From: a bacterium
GTDB lineage: Bacteria > Gemmatimonadota > Gemmatimonadetes > Longimicrobiales > RSA9
Length of the DNA stretch: 64,000 nucleotides
Reading direction: 5' to 3'
NCBI GenBank assembly: GCA_003242735.1
Contig: QGVH01000022.1
Coordinates: 1-64,000 of the forward strand
The position numbers and the translations under genes are program-made. The notes beneath the pieces were generated by a model, which had not been told where the DNA came from, did no database searches, and worked only from the letters and a program-made list of their open reading frames with translations. Shown one piece after another: positions 18,728 through 27,909 of the stretch. Numbering within the stretch: position 1 is the first letter of the stretch; every line of letters begins with the position of its first letter.

Positions 18728-19846
18728 ATGACACGCCGCATTCTCACGGCCGCGGGCGCGCTCCTGCTCGCGGCCGCGGCGCCTGCGGCGCCGCAGGGTC
18801 TCGACCTCGGATTCCGTGGTGTCGGGCTCAGCATCGGCAACACCGAGCGCTGGACCGGTTTGCGGATCAACTGGAGCGACGCGGGCGTGCGTGAGGTCAA
18901 CGGCATCAACCTCACGCTCTGGAAGCCGGCGCCGGGTGGGAACCCTGGCTTCGTCATGAACGGCCTGGCCCTGGGCGTCGTCGGGCCCGCGGCTGGCGAG
19001 CTGAACGGCATGGCAGTCGGGCTCGGCGGCGTGATCGCGGAGAACCGGCTCAACGGCGTCGGCATCGGCGGCCTCGGACTCATCAGCGGCGGGCCGGTCC
19101 GGGGACTGTCGCTCGCAGGCCTCGCAGCGATCAGCGAGGGCGGCATGCGCGGCGCACAGATCGCAGGTCTCGCCACCATCGCGCAAGGCGAGCTCGCGGG
19201 CCTCAGCGTGGGCGGCCTCGCGCTCATCTCCGAGGAGGGCATGCGCGGGCTGAACATCGGCGGGCTGGCCACGATCGCGGAGGGCCGGATGGCCGGGCTG
19301 AACGTCGGCGGGCTCGCAACGGTCGCGGAAGGCGGCATGCGCGGCATCAACCTCGCCGCGCTCGCCACGGTCAGCGAAGGCGATGTCGGGTACCTGAACG
19401 GCGGCGGCCTCGCGCTCGTGGCAGGCCGCGACCTCCATGGCCTGTCCTTCGGCGGCCTGGCCGTCGTCGCGGGTGGGTCCATCCTGGGCATCACCGCGGG
19501 AGGCGGCGCGGTCGTGGCGAGCAACGGGCCCATCGGCGGCGCGGCGCTCTCGCTCGGCGCCGTCGAGAGCGCGGACGCGATCCGTGGCCTCGCCCTGGGC
19601 GGCTACCGCGTTCGGGCGCCGGAGATCCAGGGGCTCTCACTCTCCGTCGCCATGAACCGCGCCACGGACCTCACCGGCGGCGCCGTCGGCATCTACAACG
19701 AGGTCCGCGGCACCCAGCGCGGCATCAGCGTCGGCGTCTTCAACAAGGCACAGGTGCTGCGCGGCATCCAGATCGGACTGCTCAACCACGCGGCCAACAA
19801 CTCGCCGCCGTTCCGCTGGCTGCCGCTCATCAACGCCAGCTTCTGA
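18728..19846 (+). CDS. Secreted LA_2272-type surface repeat protein
   Basis: A 372-residue exported protein. After a signal peptide (A-A-A-A-P-A-A-P) the body is made of repeats of about 16-18 residues built on the pattern G-x-x-x-G-G-L-A-x-I-(A/S)-E-G-x-M-x-G, about ten to twelve in a row. Such regular Gly/Ala-rich repeats fit a beta-solenoid or outer-membrane sheet, and they recall the LA_2272 surface repeat family. The ending R-W-L-P-L-I-N-A-S-F fits an outer-membrane terminus. GGAAAGGA lies very close to ATG 18728. Function unknown. Confidence 0.75.
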   Translation: MTRRILTAAGALLLAAAAPAAPQGLDLGFRGVGLSIGNTERWTGLRINWSDAGVREVNGINLTLWKPAPGGNPGFVMNGLALGVVGPAAGELNGMAVGLGGVIAENRLNGVGIGGLGLISGGPVRGLSLAGLAAISEGGMRGAQIAGLATIAQGELAGLSVGGLALISEEGMRGLNIGGLATIAEGRMAGLNVGGLATVAEGGMRGINLAALATVSEGDVGYLNGGGLALVAGRDLHGLSFGGLAVVAGGSILGITAGGGAVVASNGPIGGAALSLGAVESADAIRGLALGGYRVRAPEIQGLSLSVAMNRATDLTGGAVGIYNEVRGTQRGISVGVFNKAQVLRGIQIGLLNHAANNSPPFRWLPLINASF

Positions 19847-19874
19847 GCCCGGGGCGCCGGCCGGGCCCCGGCCG

Positions 19875-19940
19875 ATGGGACGCTCCGTGCGCGTCGCGGG
19901 GTCCTCTTTCTAGACCCCCGCGAGAGGAGCGACGTCCCAT
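19875..19940 (+). promoter_or_regulatory. Long leader hairpin covering the start codon
   Basis: Three stacked stems fold the leader: ATGGGAC/GTCCCAT (19875-19881 with 19934-19940), GCTCC/GGAGC (19882-19886 with 19926-19930) and TCGCGGGGTC with GACCCCCGCGA (19894-19903 with 19913-19923, one bulged C). The loop is CTCTTTCTA. The 3' side holds the ribosome site and the first bases of the ATG at 19939, so the fold would block translation. It may also terminate the upstream transcript. Confidence 0.65.
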
Positions 19941-20520
19941 GACCAGCACCGGAACATCCCGTTCGGAGCACCGGGCGGCGCGGCGGATGCGGTCCCGAGC
20001 GGACGCGCGCCCGGGCCGGAGCGGAGCACCGCTCGCAGCGCTCGCCCTGGTCGTCCTGGCGGCGTGCTCGGGGGATGCCTTCGCGCCTACGGCCACGACG
20101 GGCGAAATCGCTGGTGCCGACGAGGCGCCGAAGATCGATTTCGCGTTCGCTCTCCGGTGGGACGACCTGGCAGACCGGCTCCGGGTGGAGGTCGAGGTCG
20201 CGAACCGTGACACGCTCGGGCGTGACGTGATCTCCCCGACCTGCAACCCGACGGTGGACGTCTTCGACCTCGAAGACGGCCGGTTGGTCTGGAGCGAGCG
20301 CCGCTGGCAGGCGGAGACGATGTCGTGCCAACCGTTCGGCCCGACCGTCACCGTCACGCCGGGCGTTCGGGGCGGAGTCCACCGCGAGATCCGGGATGAG
20401 GATGTGCTGGGGGACTCGCTCCCGGCGGGCACCTACCGGGCCGTGTTCAGGTTCGAGATCGAGCAGCCGGACGACGGCGTGATCGTGAGCGTCGAGGGCA
20501 TTCGCCTGGGGCTCCCCTGA
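19939..20520 (+). CDS. Lipoprotein with BsuPI-like domain
   Basis: A 193-residue predicted lipoprotein with a long basic N-terminus, a hydrophobic helix and lipobox V-L-A-A-C near residue 42. The mature part is beta-rich and resembles the BsuPI proteinase-inhibitor fold: V-E-V-A-N-R-D-T, then V-D-V-F-D-L-E-D-G-R-L-V-W, then L-P-A-G-T-Y-R-A-V-F-R. Two cysteines in the mature domain (I-S-P-T-C and T-M-S-C) could pair in the periplasm. GAGAGGAG lies upstream but inside the leader hairpin. Confidence 0.6.
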   Translation: MTSTGTSRSEHRAARRMRSRADARPGRSGAPLAALALVVLAACSGDAFAPTATTGEIAGADEAPKIDFAFALRWDDLADRLRVEVEVANRDTLGRDVISPTCNPTVDVFDLEDGRLVWSERRWQAETMSCQPFGPTVTVTPGVRGGVHREIRDEDVLGDSLPAGTYRAVFRFEIEQPDDGVIVSVEGIRLGLP

Positions 20521-20680
20521 GCCCGTAACCCGGCCCACGTCTCCCGGCGGCGCGGGCCCCTCCCGTTCCTCCCCCGCCCGCGATCCGACGGTCGAGGTCC
20601 CCGTCTGCGGCGCAGGGCTCTCCCTCCGCAGCGCGCGCCGGGGACCGCCGCGCGCGCCGACTCCCCACCCGCTCGGTCCC

Positions 20681-20710
20681 TTGCCTGTGCGCTTCCGCGT
20701 CCGGTAGCTT
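20681..20710 (+). promoter_or_regulatory. Promoter for the lipoprotein-ddl group
   Basis: TTGCCT (20681-20686), an 18-base spacer and TAGCTT (20705-20710) lie 88 bases before the next start codon. The rest of the gap 20521-20798 shows nothing recognisable. Confidence 0.5.
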
Positions 20711-20798
20711 CACGCGCCGCAACGTGGCGCGTGGCGCCCGGCGTGGCGGGGATGTTGCGTGCCCTCTCGGTGGACGCGTCCAGGGGACGGAGGAGCGG

Positions 20799-21401
20799 AT
20801 GAGGCGGACGGCGGACTGTCGCGGGGTCCACAGGCGCCGCGCCGGTCCGGGCCGCGGGGCCGCTCGGGTCCTGGCCGTGGCGGCCGCTCTCGCGGCCTGC
20901 GCGTCGGCGGGCGAGCAGGTGCCGGCGGAGCGGCTGCGGATCTCGGCGCAGGATGCGGCGCGGGAGGCGAACACGGTCGCGCGCGCGTGGTCGCCGGACG
21001 CCGTCCTGCGGTACATTGAAGGCGAGGGCGTCACACCGGACGGGTACGTGGAGCCGCGCCGCGGCGCATGGCGGCTGGTCTACGAGGCGCCGGGGCGGGC
21101 GGAGCAGCTCGTGGTGACCGCCACGCCCACGTCGCTCGATCAGACCACGCGGCCCCCGCAGACGCCCGCAGGGTACGTCCTGGGCGACGCGGCGCTGCCG
21201 GCGACCTGGGTGGACTCGCCGGTCGCGGCGGCCGCGGCGCGCACGGCGGATGGCGCGGCCGACCTGCTCGGCCGCCGGGACGCCGCCGTTTCGATGCTGC
21301 TGGTCCCGCTCCGGCCGCCGCGGTGGGTGATCCGCGCGGCGGCGGGGACGGAAACCGGCCAATGGCACGTGGATGCGGCGACGGGGGCGGTCCTGCGTTG
21401 A
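20799..21401 (+). CDS. Hypothetical lipoprotein
   Basis: A 200-residue predicted lipoprotein with a twin-basic N-terminus, a hydrophobic helix and lipobox L-A-A-C-A near residue 30. The mature part holds Y-V-E-P-R-R-G-A-W-R-L-V-Y and, at the end, W-V-I-R-A-A-A-G-T-E-T-G-Q-W-H-V-D-A-A-T-G-A-V-L, which resembles a PepSY-like strand pair but is not decisive. ATG 20799 has CGGAGGAG upstream. It lies 42 bases before ddl, in the same direction. Confidence 0.65.
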   Translation: MRRTADCRGVHRRRAGPGRGAARVLAVAAALAACASAGEQVPAERLRISAQDAAREANTVARAWSPDAVLRYIEGEGVTPDGYVEPRRGAWRLVYEAPGRAEQLVVTATPTSLDQTTRPPQTPAGYVLGDAALPATWVDSPVAAAAARTADGAADLLGRRDAAVSMLLVPLRPPRWVIRAAAGTETGQWHVDAATGAVLR

Positions 21402-22463
<1,062 letters not shown>

Positions 22464-22538
22464 AACCCCCGGGGGACGGGGGGACCGGGCCGCCGGGCGG
22501 GGGCCCGGGCAGCTCCCTGCACGGAACGGGCTGCACGC

Positions 22539-23372
22539 ATGGCTTTTCGCTCGAACTTCTCGTTCGGATACGCGCTGACTCCCTGGGTCAAGCGACTGCT
22601 GATCGCGAACGCTGCGGTGTTCTTCCTGATGTGGCTGGCCCGCAGCGCGACGCTCTTCCAGTTGCTCGCGTTCCAGCCCTCCCGCCTGCTGGTCCAGCCG
22701 TGGACGGTCATCACCTACATGTTCGTCCACGGGGACTTCTGGCACCTCTTCTTCAACATGCTCGCGCTGTTCTTCTTCGGCCCGCCGCTCGAGGAGCGCT
22801 GGGGCTCGCGCGAGTTCCTGAAATACTATCTGATCTGCGGCCTGGGCGGCGCTGCCCTCTCCTTCGCCTTCGCGTGGAACGCCGCCGTGGTCGGCGCATC
22901 CGCCGCGGTGTACGGCGTGATGCTCGCCTTCGCGCTGAACTGGCCCAACGCGCCCATTTACATCTGGGGAATCTTCCCCATCAAGGCGCTGTGGCTGGTC
23001 CTCATCCTGGTGGCCCTGTCGCTGATGAGCGCGATGGGCGGCGCCCGTGACGGCGTGGCGCACTTCGCACACCTGGGCGGGTTCGCCGTGGGCTTCCTCT
23101 ACCTCAAGCTCGACTGGCGCATCTCCCAGGCGCTGGGGCGGTGGCGGAAGAAGCTGGCGAACCGTGGTCGTCACCGCTTCACGGTCATCCCCGGCGCCAG
23201 CGGCCATCAGGTCCGCCCGCCCGTCAACCGCACCCGGAGACGCGAGGAGGAGCGTCTGCTCGACGAGGTGGACCGCATCCTCGACAAGATCAGCAAGGCC
23301 GGCCTCTCCAGTCTCTCCGCCGAGGAGCGCCGCCTGCTCGACGAGGTGAGCCGGCGGTACCGGCAGAACTGA
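22539..23372 (+). CDS. Rhomboid family intramembrane serine protease
   Basis: A 277-residue membrane protease with six hydrophobic segments and a soluble basic C-terminal tail. Catalytic Ser121 is in V-V-G-A-S-A-A-V-Y-G; the partner His178 is in H-F-A-H-L-G-G-F. The H-G-D-F-W-H-L-F-F-N-M stretch at residues 64-74 is the usual oxyanion and gating region. The last about 45 residues form a charged helical hairpin with two L-L-D-E-V boxes. No strong ribosome site is visible before ATG 22539. Confidence 0.93.
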   Translation: MAFRSNFSFGYALTPWVKRLLIANAAVFFLMWLARSATLFQLLAFQPSRLLVQPWTVITYMFVHGDFWHLFFNMLALFFFGPPLEERWGSREFLKYYLICGLGGAALSFAFAWNAAVVGASAAVYGVMLAFALNWPNAPIYIWGIFPIKALWLVLILVALSLMSAMGGARDGVAHFAHLGGFAVGFLYLKLDWRISQALGRWRKKLANRGRHRFTVIPGASGHQVRPPVNRTRRREEERLLDEVDRILDKISKAGLSSLSAEERRLLDEVSRRYRQN

Positions 23373-23395
23373 GGGCGCCCCGACCGGGCGCCCTC
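23371..23395 (+). terminator. Hairpin terminator after rhomboid gene
   Basis: GAGGGCGCCC (23371-23380) and GGGCGCCCTC (23386-23395) form a perfect 10-bp stem with a 5-base loop starting at the rhomboid stop codon. No T-run follows. The next promoter begins six bases later. Confidence 0.7.
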
Positions 23396-23400
23396 CGCGC

Positions 23401-23430
23401 TTGACACCCCCTGGCGGCCCTTCCTACGTT
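23401..23430 (+). promoter_or_regulatory. fusA promoter
   Basis: A perfect -35 TTGACA (23401-23406), an 18-base spacer and TACGTT (23425-23430) lie 49 bases before the EF-G start, directly behind the terminator hairpin. Confidence 0.65.
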
Positions 23431-23478
23431 GCGGATCCCCCGCGAAAAGACCCACATCCGGCTCCTCGGGAGGTTCGC

Positions 23479-25584
23479 ATGACAGCCGCCAAGGAATTCC
23501 GTACGGAGCAGATCAGGAACGTAGCGGTCCTGGGCCACGGCGGCTCCGGCAAGACGACGCTGGTGGACGCGCTGTGCTTCGTGACCGGAACCTCGCGCCG
23601 CCGTGGCAGCGTCCGTGATGGCACCGCCCTCACGATGTACACCCCCGAGGAGATCGCCCACGGCATTTCGATGCAGGTCACGCCCGCCTTCGCGGAATGG
23701 GATGGCGTGAAGATCAACCTGCTGGACACACCCGGTTACTCCGACTTCACGGGGGAGGCGCTGGCCGCCACACGGGTCGCCGATGGGGCCGTCATTGTCC
23801 TCGGCGCCGCATCGGGCGTCGAGGTCGGCACGGAGAAGGTCTGGGAGTACTGCTCGGCGCGCGGGATTCCCAGACTTTTTTTCATCTCCATGATGGACAA
23901 GGAGCACGCCGACTTCGAGCGGGTCTACCGTGACATCAAGGAGACGCTGACGGACAAGGCCGTGCCGGTCGAGATCCCGATCGGCGAGGGTGAGAGCTTC
24001 CGCGGCATCATCAACCTCTTCACGGGGAAGGCGCACATCTACGAGCCGGACGGCACCCGCGGCGAGTACGACGAGGAGGACGTCCCCGCGGACCTCCGGT
24101 CCGTGCTCGAGAAGTGGCGTACCGAGCTGCTGGAGACCATTGCGACGACCAACGACGCCCTGCTCGAGCGCTACCTCGAGGGCGGCGCCATTGACGCCGC
24201 GGAAGCCAAGGCCACCCTCAAGGCCGCCATGTTGCGCGGCGAGCTGTACCCGGTCTTCTGCGGCGCCGCAGAGAAGGCCTGGGCGACGCGCGCGCTGCTC
24301 GCCGGGCTGGTGGACCTGATGCCGAATCCGTCCGAGGCGGTGCGGGAGATCGCGCAGCGGCCGGGGGTGGATGAGGTCGTCGAGCTCGAGGGGAGGGACG
24401 ACGGGCCGTTCGCTGCGCTGGTCTTCAAGACGCACTTCGAGCCGCACGTCGGCGAGCTCTCGTTCTTCCGCATCTTCAGCGGCACCGTCGAGAGCGGGCA
24501 GGAGGTGTACAACGCGACGCGCGAGGCCGTCGAGAAGCTCAACCACCTCTCCGTTGCGCAGGGCAAGGAGCGGCTCGAGGTCCCGCGCCTCCACGCGGGG
24601 GACATCGGCGTCGTCGCCAAGCTGAAGAACACGCACACCAACGACACCCTGTGCTCCCCGGAGCGGCCGCTCGTGCTCGCGCCCATCCAGTTCCCGGAGC
24701 CGGACATCGCCATTGCGATCCGCGCGGCCGGCCGTTCGGACGAGGACAAGATCGGCGCCGCCCTGCAGAAGCTGCACGAGGAGGACCCGACGTTCCACAG
24801 CGGCTACGACGCGGAGGTCCGTCAGACCATCATCCGCGGGCTCGGCGAGCTGCATCTCGACGTGCAGATCGAGCGGCTGAAGAACAAGTACGGCGTCGAC
24901 GTCACGACGGAGCCGCCGCGCATCCCGTACCGTGAGACGATCCGCAAGCAGGCGGAAGGGCAGGGCAAGTACAAGAAGCAGACGGGCGGCCATGGCCAGT
25001 ACGGCGACTGCCACATCCGCCTCAAGCCGCTGCCGCGCGGCGCGGGCTACAAGTTCACGGACTCCATCGTCGGCGGCGTGATCCCCGGCAAGTTCATCCC
25101 GTCGGTGGACAAAGGGATCCAGGAGGCGGCGAAGAGGGGGGTGCTGGCCGGCTACCCGGTGGTGGACTTCGAGGCCGAGGTCTTCTACGGCTCGTACCAC
25201 GTGGTGGACTCGAGCGACATCGCGTTCCAGATCGCGGCCAGCATGGCGTTCCAGAAGGTGGCCGCCATGGCCGACCCCGTCTTGCTCGAGCCGATCCTCG
25301 AGGTCGAGGTCGTCACGCCCGAGGAGTACATGGGCGACATCATCGGCGACCTGAACCAGCGTCGCGGCAAGATCCTGGGCATGGAGCCGGACGGCCGGAA
25401 GACGCGCATCCGTGCGCTGGTCCCGCAGGCCGAGCTGTACAAGTACGCGACGACGCTGCGTTCGCTCACGCAGGGCAGGGCCGTGCACACGCGCAAGTTC
25501 CACGGCTACGAAGAAGTCCCCCCCCACATCGCACAGAAGGTGATCGAGGCCGCGAAGAAGGAGAAGGAGGAGGTCCACGCCTGA
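23479..25584 (+). CDS. fusA: Translation elongation factor G
   Basis: The translocase GTPase that moves tRNA and mRNA through the ribosome. The 701-residue protein has all five EF-G domains: P-loop G-H-G-G-S-G-K-T (19-26), D-T-P-G (83-86), the domain IV segment with G-G-H-G-Q-Y-G-D, and domain V ending before a Lys/Glu-rich tail. The G4 box, normally N-K-x-D, reads S-M-M-D (137-140). That variant, and G-I-S instead of G-I-T in the switch region, suggest an EF-G2-type paralogue. GGGAGG precedes ATG 23479. No rpsL, rpsG or tuf gene is adjacent, unlike the str operon. Confidence 0.93.
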   Translation: MTAAKEFRTEQIRNVAVLGHGGSGKTTLVDALCFVTGTSRRRGSVRDGTALTMYTPEEIAHGISMQVTPAFAEWDGVKINLLDTPGYSDFTGEALAATRVADGAVIVLGAASGVEVGTEKVWEYCSARGIPRLFFISMMDKEHADFERVYRDIKETLTDKAVPVEIPIGEGESFRGIINLFTGKAHIYEPDGTRGEYDEEDVPADLRSVLEKWRTELLETIATTNDALLERYLEGGAIDAAEAKATLKAAMLRGELYPVFCGAAEKAWATRALLAGLVDLMPNPSEAVREIAQRPGVDEVVELEGRDDGPFAALVFKTHFEPHVGELSFFRIFSGTVESGQEVYNATREAVEKLNHLSVAQGKERLEVPRLHAGDIGVVAKLKNTHTNDTLCSPERPLVLAPIQFPEPDIAIAIRAAGRSDEDKIGAALQKLHEEDPTFHSGYDAEVRQTIIRGLGELHLDVQIERLKNKYGVDVTTEPPRIPYRETIRKQAEGQGKYKKQTGGHGQYGDCHIRLKPLPRGAGYKFTDSIVGGVIPGKFIPSVDKGIQEAAKRGVLAGYPVVDFEAEVFYGSYHVVDSSDIAFQIAASMAFQKVAAMADPVLLEPILEVEVVTPEEYMGDIIGDLNQRRGKILGMEPDGRKTRIRALVPQAELYKYATTLRSLTQGRAVHTRKFHGYEEVPPHIAQKVIEAAKKEKEEVHA

Positions 25585-25754
25585 CCCTTCTCCCACGACC
25601 CATCTCCGGGCGAGGGCAGGGGCGGGGGCACGGAGCCACCCGCCCCCTGTCTTTGCGTGCAACCCGGTTGTCGCCCAGCGCCGTCGAAACCACGAGGCGT
25701 TCCAGGAAGTGCTCGCCCAACGGGGGAGCCACACGGATGCCGGGAACGACTCCA

Positions 25755-26012
25755 ATGCGTGTGCTGACGGCGGCCGCTGCGGCCGTGGCGCTGGCCGGCT
25801 GTGGCGCGCCGGCGATTCCGGTGCGCCGCGCTGGGTCCAGCCGCTGGTCTACGACGTCTTCGAGCCCGACGGCCGCTACCTCGGCGCGGTGGAGCTGCCG
25901 CGCAACGCGTCGCTTCGCTACCCCCGCGGCGACCACGTGTGGGCGATCACGCGGGACGAGTCCGACGTCCAGGACGGGACGCGCTTCCGCATCCAGACGG
26001 GCGAGCCGATCC
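25755..26012 (+). pseudogene. Frameshifted lipoprotein / beta-propeller remnant
   Basis: A lipoprotein signal (M-R-V-L-T-A-A-A with lipobox L-A-G-C, from ATG 25755) is in one frame. Around 25815-25835 the coding signal moves to another frame, which reads W-V-Q-P-L-V-Y-D-V-F-E-P-D-G-R-Y-L-G-A-V-E-L-P and then V-W-A-I-T-R-D-E-S-D-V. That resembles the last blade of a six-bladed beta-propeller protein. The middle of such a gene is missing, so this looks like a deletion plus frameshift remnant. Confidence 0.55.
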
Positions 26013-26154
26013 GGGAAGGTCGAGGGCGTCGCGCCTCCGCGCGCAGCGCGCTCCTCGCTGGTTCCGCGAAGCGTCTGCCGCCGGCACCGCGTCGCACGGA
26101 ACTTGCCCTGACGTCACCGTGTCGGATCAACGAGGCGAGAGGAGAGGGAAGCGC

Positions 26155-26721
26155 ATGGCGGCGGACATTCAGGGCAAGCGGGTCGCGATCCTGGCCACTG
26201 AGGGCGTCGAGCAGGTCGAGCTCACCGAGCCGCGCAAGGCGCTGGAGCAGGCGGGCGCGCACACCGAGCTGATCTCGCTCGAGGCCGGCAAGATCAGGGC
26301 ATGGAACCACACCGATTGGGGTGACGAGTTCGACGTCGATGTCGCGCTCGACGCCGCGAACCCCGACCATTACGACGCGCTGCTGCTCCCCGGCGGCGTC
26401 ATGAACCCCGACCGTCTGCGGATGGACGAGAAGGCGGTCGCGTTCGTGCGTGCGTTCTACGAGCAGGGCAAGCCCATCGCCGCGATCTGTCACGGGCCGT
26501 GGCTGCTGGCCGAGGCGGACATCGTGCGGGGCCGCAGGATCACGTCGTACCCTTCGCTGAAGACGGACCTCCGCAACGCGGGCGCGGACTGGGTGGATGA
26601 GGAAGTCGTCACGGACGAGGGCATCATCACCAGCCGCCGCCCGGACGACATCCCGGCGTTCAGCCGCAAGATGATCGAGGAGATCGGCGAGGGGCGCCAC
26701 GAGAGGAGGAAGGCGGCGTAG
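26155..26721 (+). CDS. PfpI/DJ-1 family protease or deglycase
   Basis: A 188-residue class I glutamine-amidotransferase-fold protein. The nucleophile C112 and H113 are in A-A-I-C-H-G-P-W-L-L; the L-L-L-P-G-G-V motif precedes it. Homologues (PfpI, YhbO, DJ-1) act as stress-linked proteases, deglycases or chaperones; which applies here cannot be read. The frame is open upstream to 25801, but ATG 26155 has GAGGAGAGGG upstream and starts the family domain. Confidence 0.92.
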   Translation: MAADIQGKRVAILATEGVEQVELTEPRKALEQAGAHTELISLEAGKIRAWNHTDWGDEFDVDVALDAANPDHYDALLLPGGVMNPDRLRMDEKAVAFVRAFYEQGKPIAAICHGPWLLAEADIVRGRRITSYPSLKTDLRNAGADWVDEEVVTDEGIITSRRPDDIPAFSRKMIEEIGEGRHERRKAA

Positions 26722-26737
26722 AGGAGGCAGGGCCGCC

Positions 26738-26940
26738 TCATCGGTCCGCGAACAACTGCGCGACCTGGAGCCGGAACCCCGGCAGCACGTCGCCGCCGTC
26801 CAGCTCGTCCGTTTCGCCGAGGAAGCGCGCCTCCGCGCGCGTGTGGTGCGCCGCGACGGCGTGCGTCTCCGGATAGCGCGCCCATACCAGCGGCACGCCG
26901 GCACCCAGGAGTCGGACAGCTTGCCGCGCACACCTCGCCC
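26738..26940 (-). pseudogene. C-terminal remnant of a Uma2 (DUF820) nuclease-like gene
   Basis: On the minus strand this stretch translates to G-A-G-V-P-L-V-W-A-R-Y-P-E-T-H, then L-G-E-T-D-E-L-D-G-G-D-V-L-P-G-F-R-L, then the stop at 26738. That is the conserved C-terminal third of Uma2-family proteins (PD-(D/E)XK-like fold). No start codon or N-terminal half is found before a stop near 26996, so the gene is broken. It fills the 296-base gap between the PfpI and sfsA genes. Confidence 0.6.
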
Positions 26941-27017
26941 GACCCGTGCCCGTCCACGGAACGGCGCAGGTGGTAGCCGCTCCGCGCCGCGCGCCTCAAC
27001 GCGGGGTATGAACGATC

Positions 27018-27821
27018 ATGTCGACGATCGCGACACCGATCCCGGGGCCGCTGGAGCCCGCGCGGTTCGTCGAACGCCCCAACCGCTTTCTCATCCGTTG
27101 CCGGCTCGAAGCAACGGGCGAGGTGGTCGGGGCGCACCTGGGCGATCCGGGGCGGCTGGAGGCGATCTTCGTCCCGGGCCGCCGGGTCTGGGTGCGGCCG
27201 TCCGCCGACCCGGCGCGGCGGACCCGGTGGACCGCGCTCGTGGCGGAGAGCCCGGTAGGCGAAGGGTGGGTCTCGCTGGACTCGACGCTGCCGAACCGCC
27301 TCGTCCGGCGCGCCCTCGAAGCCGGAGCACTGCCCGAACTCGACGGCTGGCAGTTGGAGCGCGCCGAGTGGCGGCACGGCTCCTCGCGCTTCGACTTCCT
27401 CCTGGCCGGGCCCGGCGGCCGTCGCCTCGCGCTCGAAGTGAAGGGCGTGAACCTGGTCGAGGACGGTGTGGCGATGTTCCCGGACGCGCCGACCGCGCGC
27501 GGCGCGCGGCACCTCCGGGAGCTCGCGCAGATCGCCGCGCGGGACGGGTGGGAGGCGGGCGTGCTCTTCATCGTGCACCGCAAGGAGGCCCGCGCCTTCC
27601 GGGCAGCGGCCCACATCGACCCGCAGTTCTCCGCGGCGCTGGACGACGCCGCGCGGGCCGGAGTCCGCGTCATGGCCCGGCTGTGCGCCGTCGCGCTGGA
27701 CCGCGCGACGCTGGGCCCGCCGCTGCCGTGGACGGACGCGCCGTCCGCGGCGGCGCAAGAGCGGCCTGGTCCTCCTCCGCCTGCCCCGTTGAGAAACCAC
27801 CGCGCGAGCCGGAGCGGGTGA
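27018..27821 (+). CDS. sfsA: SfsA family DNA/RNA nuclease
   Basis: A 267-residue SfsA protein, named for sugar fermentation stimulation; it has an OB-like N-terminal domain and a PD-(D/E)XK nuclease-like C-terminal domain. Visible features are the N-R-F-L-I-R-C start, the A-H-L-G-D-P-G-R-L motif near residue 40, S-R-F-D-F-L-L and L-E-V-K-G-V-N-L in the nuclease core, and R-G-x-R-H-L-R-E-L. The last about 25 residues are Pro-rich and may be extended by decay of the downstream sequence. No clear ribosome site precedes ATG 27018. Confidence 0.92.
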   Translation: MSTIATPIPGPLEPARFVERPNRFLIRCRLEATGEVVGAHLGDPGRLEAIFVPGRRVWVRPSADPARRTRWTALVAESPVGEGWVSLDSTLPNRLVRRALEAGALPELDGWQLERAEWRHGSSRFDFLLAGPGGRRLALEVKGVNLVEDGVAMFPDAPTARGARHLRELAQIAARDGWEAGVLFIVHRKEARAFRAAAHIDPQFSAALDDAARAGVRVMARLCAVALDRATLGPPLPWTDAPSAAAQERPGPPPPAPLRNHRASRSG

Positions 27822-27902
27822 CAGAACGGCTCGCCTGGCACCCCGCGGGGCGCCGGCGAGCCGCCGATCCTCGACCTGGACGAAGTGTTCCGGCCGCTGT
27901 GA
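27822..27902 (+). pseudogene. Possible second Uma2 C-terminal remnant
   Basis: Just past sfsA, two frames together read E-R-L-A-W-H-P-A-G and E-P-P-I-L-D-L-D-E-V-F-R-P-L followed by a stop at 27900-27902. The combination resembles the end of another Uma2-type protein with a frameshift. The stretch is too short for a firm call. Confidence 0.3.
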
Positions 27903-27909
27903 GGCCTCG

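Noticed and set aside
23401-23478. Upstream in-frame TTG start for the EF-G gene
   Set aside because: That TTG is the -35 TTGACA. ATG 23479 has a good ribosome site and matches the family N-terminus.
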